Below are positions 1-6,920 of a stretch of DNA of 25,095 nucleotides, in pieces; position 1 is the first letter of the stretch; each line of letters starts with the position of its first letter. The notes under the pieces were generated by a model, which was not told the DNA's origin, did not search any database, and worked only from the letters and a program-made list of their open reading frames with translations. Position numbers and translations under genes: made by a program. Source of the DNA: CAYVBJ01 sp964415185. Its GTDB lineage: Bacteria; Bacteroidota; Rhodothermia; Balneolales; Balneolaceae. The stretch spans positions 1-25,095 of the forward strand of contig CAYPZI010000035.1 in the NCBI GenBank assembly GCA_964415185.1. The letters are read 5' to 3'.

Positions 1-2
1 TC

Positions 3-53
3 TTTGACCTGATGGTAGATATGGCTGATGTCCGGGCTTATGCTGAAGGGTAG
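3..53 (+). CDS. Possible C-terminal tail of a gene starting outside the window
   Basis: The frame beginning at base 3 stays open for 16 codons and stops with TAG at 51-53, giving a tail ending DVRAYAEG. The residues look protein-like, but the piece is too short to assign to a family. It may equally be a chance open frame. The roughly 100 bases that follow, up to the convergent Uma2-type gene, hold no further coding signal that I can see. Confidence 0.3.
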   Translation, partial: FDLMVDMADVRAYAEG

Positions 54-136
54 CATATCAATCAATAGCTTATCTGTATTAACCCCTTGGGAATGAAAAT
101 GAAGGCTTATTACATTAATATCTGATATGCGATTGG

Positions 137-161
137 AGATATACGATCTCAGATATACGAT
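137..161. repeat. Two direct copies of an 11-mer, 14-nt spacing
   Basis: AGATATACGAT occurs at 137-147 and again at 151-161, with CTC between. The second copy abuts the stop codon of the minus-strand Uma2-type gene. With only two copies it may be a local slippage duplication, and no function is indicated. Confidence 0.45.
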
Positions 162-725
162 TTATGATTCGTGCCCGAATACTTCATTCATATTTATCCG
201 GATGCCTTTGAGGATGGAATGTTGAAGAGCCTCACCCGATTTTAACAAAACCGGATTTCCAAATTTTTGATTTTCCAGGATTAAAATCTCTATTCTTTTT
301 TTATCCGGATCAGCAAGCCAGTATTCTTTCACACCGGCTCTTTCATAAAGATCTTTTTTGGCAGACCGGTCAATGGATTTTGTATGTTCGGAAAGCACCT
401 CAACAACCAGATCGGGGGCTTCTACAATATTTTTTTTGGTAATGATATTCAATCTCTTTTTTGCGACAAAAACAATATCCGGCTGTACAACATCCGTCAT
501 GGTGAGAATTACATCTACCGGAGCATAGAGTACTTCACCCAAGCTATGTTTGCTTACAAATTCATCTATACATCTAAAAAGATTTCTTGAAATTCGTTGA
601 TGAGCTGTGGAAGGTGCAGGTGTCATATACAGTTCTCCCCCGATAATTTGATATTGGTTACCATCGTCAGGCAGATGCCGGTAATCATCGTAAGTTGTCA
701 GTTTCGGCAAAGTAAGGGAATCCAT
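162..725 (-). CDS. Uma2-family (DUF820) nuclease-like protein
   Basis: This 187-residue protein has the Uma2 layout, a PD-(D/E)XK restriction-endonuclease fold common in accessory parts of bacterial genomes. The signature residues are visible: an Asp in QPDIVF (about residue 83), a Glu in LVVEVLS (about 109), a downstream Lys in SAKKDLY (about 123-124), and the family stretch GVKEYWLADP (131-140). The N-terminal TYDDY...LPDDG followed by IIGGELYMTPAPS is also typical. Length matches the family norm of 180-200 residues. The ATG at 723-725 is well placed because TYDDY begins 11 residues in. There is no signal peptide, so it should be cytoplasmic. Cellular roles of Uma2 proteins are poorly known and their nuclease activity is inferred from fold. 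It lies 214 bp downstream of the minus-strand HEAT-thioredoxin gene and probably has its own promoter in that gap. Confidence 0.9.
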   Translation of the reverse strand: MDSLTLPKLTTYDDYRHLPDDGNQYQIIGGELYMTPAPSTAHQRISRNLFRCIDEFVSKHSLGEVLYAPVDVILTMTDVVQPDIVFVAKKRLNIITKKNIVEAPDLVVEVLSEHTKSIDRSAKKDLYERAGVKEYWLADPDKKRIEILILENQKFGNPVLLKSGEALQHSILKGIRINMNEVFGHES

Positions 726-842
726 ATAAATCGGTCATTTTATTACAGCTTAGATAACGCCGAAATAAAAGTCAAGATTATGTATTAAATCCCTGTCATG
801 AATATAACCGGCGAAATCCAGGGAAGGTTAGACTCAAAAAAT

Positions 843-878
843 CCGAGTAAACCGTGAATTCCGCTTAATCCGTGATTC
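843..878. repeat. Four-unit array with 9-nt period
   Basis: Four consecutive 9-mers run without gaps: CCGAGTAAA (843-851), CCGTGAATT (852-860), CCGCTTAAT (861-869) and CCGTGATTC (870-878). They share CCG at the start and an A/T-rich end. The array lies in the gap between the two minus-strand genes. A related array stands at 15376-15402. The function is unknown; it could be a dispersed intergenic element of this genome. Confidence 0.55.
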
Positions 879-939
879 ATCACTCTATGAATAGCTATTT
901 GTTTACTATTTATAATTGTGATACAAAAAAAATTCAAAG

Positions 940-2034
940 TTAATCTTTACCGGCAGGTTTCAGCCTTTTGGGATTTTCATAATCATAATCACCGGTTTTA
1001 ATCATTTCTCTAATATCATGAATCGAAGGACGATCCCCCCAAAAAGTGCCATAATAGGTAAACCGGACGATACCTTCTTTATCGATGATTACTACCGACG
1101 GACGGTTGATCCACTCCGAGTGCACGGTAAAAGCCATTGGCTGTATTCCGTATAGTGTTCCAACAACAGCGGCGCGGTCAACCAGGTGAGGCCACCATAT
1201 CTTTTTTGTATATGCTTCCAGAAACGGCTCGTCTGCAAACCAGTATTCGGGTTCAAGCTCTTTCCCAACCATTACCCTGCATGGATAGATATCGTGGCAT
1301 TCAAGGGTAAAAAAGCGGATCTCATTCTCAAGTTCCTCTCTCATTTCGATGAGTTCGTCAAATTCCCTGTGGCAAACGGGGCACCAATCTGCAAATACCC
1401 AAATTAAAACCACAGGTTTGTCACCTTTTAAATCGGAAAGTTTCCACGGTTTGTTTTCTGTATCCGGTAGTTTAAAATCGGGTGCGGGATTTCCGGTTTG
1501 GACTTTATTAAAGTGCTCTTCATTTAAATTTATGAAGGCTTCTTTGAGTTCATCCGTAGCAGTATAGCCGTTTTCAATGGCATAGGCAGCCAGTTCGGCC
1601 TGGTGTCTGACATCTTTGGAGTCATCATTTTTTTGTACGGATTTCACAAGGTTCAGTGAGTTTTCTGACCCGATTTGCCACAATGAGATAGCTGTCTGTG
1701 AGCGTACAACTTCGTCAGAATCTTCCGATAACATGGTTTCAAGCCTCTCAATTACAGAATCAAGCCGGAGGATACCTGCAGCCATGGCCGAGATCTGGCG
1801 GACATGCGGGTTCGAATGGTGCAATGTCTTTTCAAGATCATCCGTAACATCTGCACCGAGCCGGACAAGATCGCGGACGGCAAGCGTTCGCACCAACCAG
1901 TCGCGGTCATCCAAATCGGCAACACCGTGTTCGTCAAGATTTCTATCGTACGTAAAACCTTCTTTTATCGGGTTAAACCGGTGGCTGTCAATCCGTTCAA
2001 AAATTTCCTTTGTTTTTTGATTGGTGAAATTCAT
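940..2034 (-). CDS. HEAT-repeat protein fused to a thioredoxin-fold (AhpC/TSA or TlpA-like) domain
   Basis: The 364-residue protein has two parts. Residues about 40-155 are HEAT-like helical repeats, with phrases such as WLVRTLAVRDLVRLG, PHVRQISAMAAGILRL and EVVRSQTAISLWQIG. Residues about 180-345 form a thioredoxin-like redoxin domain, with APDFKLPDTE, then a strand (VVLIWVFADW) leading into the redox motif WCPVC (Cys218 and Cys221) and a later PSVVIIDKEG strand. Two further cysteines lie at 246 and 252. There is no signal peptide or lipobox, so it is predicted to be cytoplasmic, unlike most TlpA-type proteins. A role as a thiol-disulfide oxidoreductase or peroxiredoxin with a protein-binding scaffold is inferred; no substrate can be named. 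It is transcribed divergently from fni across a 108-bp gap. The domains are certain enough; the biological role is not. Confidence 0.85.
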   Translation of the reverse strand: MNFTNQKTKEIFERIDSHRFNPIKEGFTYDRNLDEHGVADLDDRDWLVRTLAVRDLVRLGADVTDDLEKTLHHSNPHVRQISAMAAGILRLDSVIERLETMLSEDSDEVVRSQTAISLWQIGSENSLNLVKSVQKNDDSKDVRHQAELAAYAIENGYTATDELKEAFINLNEEHFNKVQTGNPAPDFKLPDTENKPWKLSDLKGDKPVVLIWVFADWCPVCHREFDELIEMREELENEIRFFTLECHDIYPCRVMVGKELEPEYWFADEPFLEAYTKKIWWPHLVDRAAVVGTLYGIQPMAFTVHSEWINRPSVVIIDKEGIVRFTYYGTFWGDRPSIHDIREMIKTGDYDYENPKRLKPAGKD

Positions 2035-2142
2035 AAATGAAAGGTTTTTATCATTAGTGTTGATGTGGTATTTTCAAGCTGAATATTTTACTTCAAATTA
2101 AAAGTTGGTTTTAAAATAGTAATTACTGATACTGTTTTCATA

Positions 2143-3177
2143 ATGAGTCAAATTAAGCAAAGAAAAAAGGATCATGTCGAGCTGACACTGACGGGTAATG
2201 TTGAGTATGAAGTCGCAACCGGTTTTGAGCAGTACAGGTTTGTACACAATCCGTTACCGGAGGTGAACCTTGATGACGTCTCAACGGAAGCAAAATTGCT
2301 GGGGCGGACTTTCTCATTCCCTCTGTTCATATCATCCATGACCGGAGGCTACACGGAAGCGGGCCGTGTGAATACGATAATCGCAGGGTTTTGTGAAGAA
2401 TATAACCTGCCGTTTGGTGTTGGCAGCCAGCGGGTGATGCTTGAAGACCCGGATACGGCGGATTCGTTTACCGTTGTTCGCAAAGAGGCCCCGAACGCCT
2501 TTATAGCTTCAAATATCGGAGGGGCGCAACTGATTGGCGGGATGTCGAATGAGCAGATGAACTTTATGATCGACAGTATAGAGGCAGATGCCGTGATTGT
2601 GCATCTGAATCCGTTGCAGGAACTGATGCAGCCGGAAGGAGACAGGAATTTTAAGGGAATCATTGCCGGGATTGGCAAACTGGTTAAGGACTCTCCGGTG
2701 CCCGTCATTGTTAAAGAGACAGGTGCCGGAATTTCGGGGTCGGCGGCAAAAAAACTACTCGATACCGGTGTGTCAGTCATCGATATTTCCGGTGCAGGGG
2801 GGACGAGCTGGGCAAAAATAGAAAACAGCCGCACTTCGAATTCGTCTCCGCAGCGGGTTTTTGATAATTGGGGAAACCTGACCGTTGAGTGCCTTGTCGA
2901 AAATGAGAAGCTGAAAGAAAAATATGATTTTGAGCTGATAGCTTCAGGCGGTATCAAAAGCAGTTTCGACATTGCCAAATCGCTCTGCCTTGGAGCGGAT
3001 TTTGCAGCTTCAGCCGGCCCGGTCATAAAATCAATTGCCGACGGCGGGATGGAAGGGCTTGAAAAACTATACAGCACCTGGAAAAATGAATTGGTTATGA
3101 TACTGACTCTTCTGGGTTGTTCAACAATTTCCCAATTGGATAAAAAACATTTGAAAGTAGCAGGAACGGGAAACTGA
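2143..3177 (+). CDS. fni: Type 2 isopentenyl-diphosphate delta-isomerase
   Basis: This FMN- and NADPH-dependent enzyme interconverts isopentenyl and dimethylallyl diphosphate in the cytoplasm. The 344-residue length is normal for the family. Characteristic stretches appear in order: RKKDH near the N terminus (substrate diphosphate binding), HNPLPE, SSMTGG, the flavin-contacting GVGSQR, NIGGAQL, HLNPLQE, VKETGAGIS, SGAGGTSW and ASGGIKS. All belong to the TIM-barrel active site. Fifty bases downstream is a prenyl diphosphate synthase that uses its products, so the pair forms a small isoprenoid module. The leader (TTTTCATAATG) carries no Shine-Dalgarno. The gene starts a plus-strand run and shares its upstream region with the divergent HEAT-thioredoxin gene; I cannot point to a convincing promoter there. 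Confidence 0.96.
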   Translation: MSQIKQRKKDHVELTLTGNVEYEVATGFEQYRFVHNPLPEVNLDDVSTEAKLLGRTFSFPLFISSMTGGYTEAGRVNTIIAGFCEEYNLPFGVGSQRVMLEDPDTADSFTVVRKEAPNAFIASNIGGAQLIGGMSNEQMNFMIDSIEADAVIVHLNPLQELMQPEGDRNFKGIIAGIGKLVKDSPVPVIVKETGAGISGSAAKKLLDTGVSVIDISGAGGTSWAKIENSRTSNSSPQRVFDNWGNLTVECLVENEKLKEKYDFELIASGGIKSSFDIAKSLCLGADFAASAGPVIKSIADGGMEGLEKLYSTWKNELVMILTLLGCSTISQLDKKHLKVAGTGN

Positions 3178-3227
3178 AACTCTCTGTTAGAAGCCTGTAT
3201 TACGTTAACTAATTTGCAGGCATAGCT

Positions 3228-4208
3228 TTGATTACAGCACTAAAAAGAAAAAAATTACCGCCCTCTTTTGAGTTCAGGCTTTCGGACCTGAATATTCCCG
3301 GCCAGCCTTCATCACTCTACGACCCGGTTCGATATTCGTTTGCACTTGGTGGCAAAAGGATTCGTTTTTGTATTACTATGTTGAGCTGCGGCCTTTGCGG
3401 CGGCAGACCGGATGATGCACTCCACGGCGCCTATGCAATTGAAACACTGCATAATTTTACCCTGCTTCACGATGATGTAATGGATAATGCTGAGATCAGG
3501 AGAGGCGAGCCAAGCGTGAATAAGAAATGGGGGACTTCACACGCTATTTTATCCGGTGATATTATGTTTGTGAAGGCATTTGAATACCTTTCGCATTACA
3601 AAGGCCGCAGCAATTATGCCGGTATGATTGACCTGTTTATTAGCGCATCGCGTGAAGTATGTGAAGGACAGGCAATGGATATTGAGTTTGAACACAGGGA
3701 TGATGTCAGCGCTTCCGAATACCTGGAAATGGTAAAAGGCAAAACCGCCGCGCTTTTCAGAGCCGCTATGGCGTTAGGCGGAATGGCCGCCGGTGCAGGC
3801 ATAAATGAGCTGAGAAACCTTGGTAAAATCGGTGAAGAAATTGGAATTGCATTCCAGATACAGGATGACCTTTTGGACATAACCGGTGATCCGCAGGTAT
3901 TCGGAAAAGAAAAAGCCAAGGATTTAAAAGAATCAAAGAAAACATTCCCTGTACTTCTTACGTTACAAAGGTGTAACGAAAGGGAAAAAATATGGCTGCT
4001 GCGCCATGTAAATAGTAATCCTGTTTCAGATGAAGATTTAAAAAGGTATCTTTACCTTTTTAAGAAATATGATGTGATTGAAGATACGCGAAAGGTTATT
4101 GATAATCATTTCAGGCAGGCTTATAAAAAAATTACTAAATTTGAAAATTGTAAATACAATCAGGATCTTACCAACCTGATTGATTATGTAAAAAGAAGAG
4201 ATTATTAG
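3228..4208 (+). CDS. Polyprenyl (probably geranylgeranyl or other short-chain) diphosphate synthase
   Basis: A trans-isoprenyl diphosphate synthase of 326 residues that condenses isopentenyl diphosphate onto allylic diphosphates. GGKRIR (41-46), the first aspartate-rich motif DDVMD (82-86) followed by RRG, and the second motif DDLLD (213-217) are all intact. Phe77 sits five residues before the first motif and there is no two-residue insertion in DDxxD. In archaeal type I GGPP synthases a bulky residue at that position limits chain length, so a C20 or similar short product is inferred. The start is TTG: an in-frame TAA lies at 3210-3212, and the first internal ATG (residue 51) would remove GGKRIR. 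It follows fni by 50 bp and precedes bamD by 6 bp. Product length cannot be settled by eye, and a menaquinone side-chain synthase is the alternative. Confidence 0.92.
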   Translation: MITALKRKKLPPSFEFRLSDLNIPGQPSSLYDPVRYSFALGGKRIRFCITMLSCGLCGGRPDDALHGAYAIETLHNFTLLHDDVMDNAEIRRGEPSVNKKWGTSHAILSGDIMFVKAFEYLSHYKGRSNYAGMIDLFISASREVCEGQAMDIEFEHRDDVSASEYLEMVKGKTAALFRAAMALGGMAAGAGINELRNLGKIGEEIGIAFQIQDDLLDITGDPQVFGKEKAKDLKESKKTFPVLLTLQRCNEREKIWLLRHVNSNPVSDEDLKRYLYLFKKYDVIEDTRKVIDNHFRQAYKKITKFENCKYNQDLTNLIDYVKRRDY

Positions 4209-4214
4209 AAGTAT

Positions 4215-5039
4215 ATGAGATTCAAACCCTTATTTGCAGTGGCTTTATTTATAGCAGCCGGGTGCTCGAGCAGCAATATGATCCGTCCCGGAGATACCCT
4301 CGATGTTGCCTTCCAAAAAGCACAGAGTCTATATGAGCAGGAAAAGTACACAGAAGCTGCAGAAGCATTTGAGACTGTTGTATCCATAGGAAGGGGGACG
4401 GATATTGGCCAGGATGCCCAGTTTCTACTTGCAGAAACCTATTTTAATGATAAAAGGTATATGATGTCTGCAGCTGAATACGAGAGATATGTGCTCTTTT
4501 ATCCGAATTCACCCAGAAGGGAAGAAGTTGACTTTAAAATTGGCAAAAGTTATTACTACATGAGCCCGCGTTACAAACTGGATCAAACAAATACACGTAA
4601 AGCGATAGAGCAGTTCCGCCTTTTCAATTCGCGCTATCCAAATTCCTCCCGTGTACAGGAAGCCGGAGAGCTCATTTCTGAAATGCGTGAAAAACTTGCA
4701 GAAAAGAAATATAGTGCCGCAGAATTTTATATGAGAAATGACCGCTATCGTTCGGCTGTTCTCTATTTTGACCTGATACTGGATGAATTTCCGGATACCC
4801 AATGGGCCGAGAAAGCACTTGTTAACCAGATTGATGCATATATCCGTTATGCAGATAACAGTGTAAGAAACAAACAGGCAGAAAGATACAGGATGGCAAT
4901 TGAATCATACGAAAAGTACATCCAGTTGTTCCCGCGCCAGGATGGCCGGTCACGTGCAGAAGATCTGTATGATAAAGCCGTTTCATCTCTTGAAAAAATG
5001 GGAGAGCCCATATCCAATCTGGCAACGGCCAGCAATTGA
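4215..5039 (+). CDS. bamD: Outer-membrane protein assembly lipoprotein BamD
   Basis: BamD is the TPR lipoprotein that works with BamA to insert beta-barrel proteins into the outer membrane, so this gene marks a Gram-negative cell. The protein has 274 residues and starts with a short signal peptide ending in lipobox IAAGC (lipidated Cys17). A run of tetratricopeptide repeats follows: AFQKAQSLYEQEKYTEAA, an LLAETYFNDKRYMMSA block, and AAEFYMRNDRYRSAVLY, matching the usual BamD/YfiO/ComL plan. The gene begins 6 bp after the prenyl synthase stop and is followed by nadD after 14 bp, implying cotranscription. Some Bacteroidota-lineage BamD proteins are annotated only as TPR proteins; the lipobox plus repeat layout makes BamD the best call. 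Confidence 0.9.
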   Translation: MRFKPLFAVALFIAAGCSSSNMIRPGDTLDVAFQKAQSLYEQEKYTEAAEAFETVVSIGRGTDIGQDAQFLLAETYFNDKRYMMSAAEYERYVLFYPNSPRREEVDFKIGKSYYYMSPRYKLDQTNTRKAIEQFRLFNSRYPNSSRVQEAGELISEMREKLAEKKYSAAEFYMRNDRYRSAVLYFDLILDEFPDTQWAEKALVNQIDAYIRYADNSVRNKQAERYRMAIESYEKYIQLFPRQDGRSRAEDLYDKAVSSLEKMGEPISNLATASN

Positions 5040-5053
5040 ATTCCTTTTCATAA

Positions 5054-5629
5054 ATGAAGAAAAGAACCGGGATATTCGGAGGGTCATTTGACCCGGTACA
5101 CTCCGGACATATCCAGGTTGTTGAGTCTTTTCTGAAATCAAATCTTTTTCATGATTTGTTAATTCTACTCACGCCGACTCCGCCTCATAAGCAAAACAAA
5201 AATCAAGCTTCCTATAACCATCGGTTCGAAATGTTGAAAATGGCTTTTCGGGAATACAAAAACGTTATGGTCAGCGATCTCGAAACAAATCTCCCAAAGC
5301 CTTCATACACGCTTCAGACGGTCAGATATTTGAAAAATCATTATGAAGACCACAACTGGTTTTTGTGCATTGGGGAAGACAGCGTTGTTCATTTTGACAG
5401 CTGGTATCAATACAAAGAAATATTACAGCTTGTAACACTTGTCGTTGCAGAGCGGCCGGGATTTGACAAAGAAAAAGTAAAACCGGAAATTCTTGAACAA
5501 ACGATTTTCGTGGAACATAATCCGGTTGACATCTCTTCTACAAAAATAAGAAACAAAACACTGAATACAGGAGAGGTTCTGCCGGATGAAGTGGCGGCCT
5601 ATATATCAAAACACAATCTCTACACTTAA
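5054..5629 (+). CDS. nadD: Nicotinate-nucleotide adenylyltransferase
   Basis: NadD adenylates nicotinate mononucleotide to deamido-NAD, the penultimate step of NAD synthesis. The 191-residue protein opens with GIFGGSFDPVHSGH, which contains the nucleotidyltransferase HxGH motif (His16-His19). Near the C terminus it has ISSTKIR (160-166), the second ATP-binding signature. LTPTPPHK (about 39-46) corresponds to the conserved substrate loop. Length is standard. It is spaced 14 bp from bamD and 11 bp from the next gene, so it sits inside the operon. No Shine-Dalgarno is visible before the ATG. Confidence 0.95.
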   Translation: MKKRTGIFGGSFDPVHSGHIQVVESFLKSNLFHDLLILLTPTPPHKQNKNQASYNHRFEMLKMAFREYKNVMVSDLETNLPKPSYTLQTVRYLKNHYEDHNWFLCIGEDSVVHFDSWYQYKEILQLVTLVVAERPGFDKEKVKPEILEQTIFVEHNPVDISSTKIRNKTLNTGEVLPDEVAAYISKHNLYT

Positions 5630-5640
5630 ATAGTTGTATC

Positions 5641-6654
5641 ATGAACCGGAAAAGTTTTTTAAGAAAAGCCGGAGCCATTACGGCTTCAATACCTGCTCTT
5701 CATTTACCTGTTTATGGTAATTCAGAACCGGAAAGAATCTTGCCAAAGGCTTTGGAGACCGGAGATAAAATCGGGTTTGTTGCACCTGCCGGTATTGTTT
5801 TTGATGAATCCGAGTTCAAAAAAATGAGCCGTGTAATGGAGCTCAAGGGTTTCAGGGTAGCTTTTGCCGAAAATGTAAGGAAACAATGGGGCTATTTTTC
5901 CGGTACCGACCGGGAAAGGGCTGAGGGTATCAACAAGATGTTTGCCGATCCTGAAATCAAGGCACTTATTGCCGTCCGGGGCGGCTGGGGATGCAGCCGG
6001 ATTTTGGAAATTGTCGATTTTGACCTGATCAGGGAGAATCCCAAAATATATTGCGGATTCAGTGACAATACGGCATTGCAAATGGCTATATTGAAAAAGA
6101 CCGGACTGGTGACTTTTCATGGCCCCAATGGAAACTCCGAATGGACAGAATTCACAAGAAAGCATTTCACCGATGTACTGAAAATCGGGGAACCCGTCCT
6201 GATGCAAATTCCGGAAGATGAAAAAAGCAACGCGTCGACTATCCGGGGCGGGAAATCAGCCGGAAGGCTGGTTGGCGGAAATTTAACCATTTTGGTTTCT
6301 ATGTTGGGAACACCTTATATGCCTGAGATGAGAGGTGCCATTTTATTTACGGAAGATATAGGTGAACAAGTATACAGGATCGACCGCATGCTGACACAGC
6401 TAAGATTATCCGGAGTTCTTGATGAAATTTCGGGTTTTGTTTTCGGTAAATGTTATGACTGTAAAGAAAGTAATGGCCCCGGTTTTACACTGGATGAAAT
6501 TCTTAAGCAGCATCTGGAGCCTTTGGGTGTACCTGTTTTCAGCGGCACGATGATCAGCCATCTTGAAAACATTTTTACGGTGCCACAGGGTGCTGAAGCC
6601 GAAATGGATGCCGATAAAAAAACAATCCGGCTGCTGGAACCGGCGGTTGTTTAA
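5641..6654 (+). CDS. S66-family LD-carboxypeptidase, exported form
   Basis: S66 peptidases remove the terminal D-Ala from murein tetrapeptides during peptidoglycan recycling; some members instead act on microcin-type substrates. The 337-residue protein carries the expected triad: Ser141 in GFSDNT, Glu238 in FTEDIGE, and His307 in SGTMISHLEN followed by VPQGAEAE. The tract RGGWGCSR (113-120) is also conserved. Unlike cytoplasmic E. coli LdcA it has an N-terminal export-type sequence, NRKSFLRKAG followed by a hydrophobic stretch to about residue 25. This resembles a Tat signal with RK replacing the twin arginine. Periplasmic location is therefore inferred. It is the last gene of the run: the stop codon is followed at once by the four-site palindrome cluster. 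Confidence 0.9.
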   Translation: MNRKSFLRKAGAITASIPALHLPVYGNSEPERILPKALETGDKIGFVAPAGIVFDESEFKKMSRVMELKGFRVAFAENVRKQWGYFSGTDRERAEGINKMFADPEIKALIAVRGGWGCSRILEIVDFDLIRENPKIYCGFSDNTALQMAILKKTGLVTFHGPNGNSEWTEFTRKHFTDVLKIGEPVLMQIPEDEKSNASTIRGGKSAGRLVGGNLTILVSMLGTPYMPEMRGAILFTEDIGEQVYRIDRMLTQLRLSGVLDEISGFVFGKCYDCKESNGPGFTLDEILKQHLEPLGVPVFSGTMISHLENIFTVPQGAEAEMDADKKTIRLLEPAVV

Positions 6655-6837
6655 TTCATCCGATGCCTTTTGCAGTCTGAATTATTGAAAACATCCCCGG
6701 ATTTCAGTCATCGGATGATTTGCCGTGATTAAATTCTGAAACTGTAACCATGACAGGGCTCCCATTCATTTTATTCATCCGATGACTTGTTAGATTTGAA
6801 ACCTAAAAATGTGATCTGCCCTCAGTCATCGGATGAA
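6655..6837. repeat. Four near-palindromic TCATC(C/G)GATGA sites in two inverted pairs
   Basis: Four copies of an 11-mer occupy this gap: TCATCCGATGC at 6656-6666, TCATCGGATGA at 6708-6718, TCATCCGATGA at 6775-6785 and TCATCGGATGA at 6826-6836. Each is close to a palindrome around the central C/G. Sites one and two, and three and four, also form inverted pairs about 52 and 51 bp apart. The outer pair extends to a perfect 13-bp inverted repeat (6774-6786 with 6825-6837). They could be operator sites for a dimeric regulator of gatB, long hairpins ending the upstream transcript, or a dispersed REP-like element. No T-tract follows, so a standard intrinsic terminator is unlikely. The remaining bases up to gatB are A/T-rich with no gene. 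Confidence 0.75.
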
Positions 6838-6920
6838 ATGAACATAAAAAAATCCCTTATTTCTATCCTCATTGTTTCCTATCTTTCATATTCTTATTCA
6901 AAAAGTGATAAAATTCATAT

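Noticed and set aside
2349..3077. Long minus-strand open frame opposite fni (242 codons)
   Set aside because: The plus strand encodes a complete, motif-perfect isomerase. The reverse frame is rich in Ser, Pro and Ile without any family motif, as expected of a shadow frame.
6655..6837. CRISPR array interpretation of the repeated 11-mers
   Set aside because: Copies alternate in orientation, are only 11 bp long and have unequal spacing, unlike CRISPR repeats. No cas gene is nearby.
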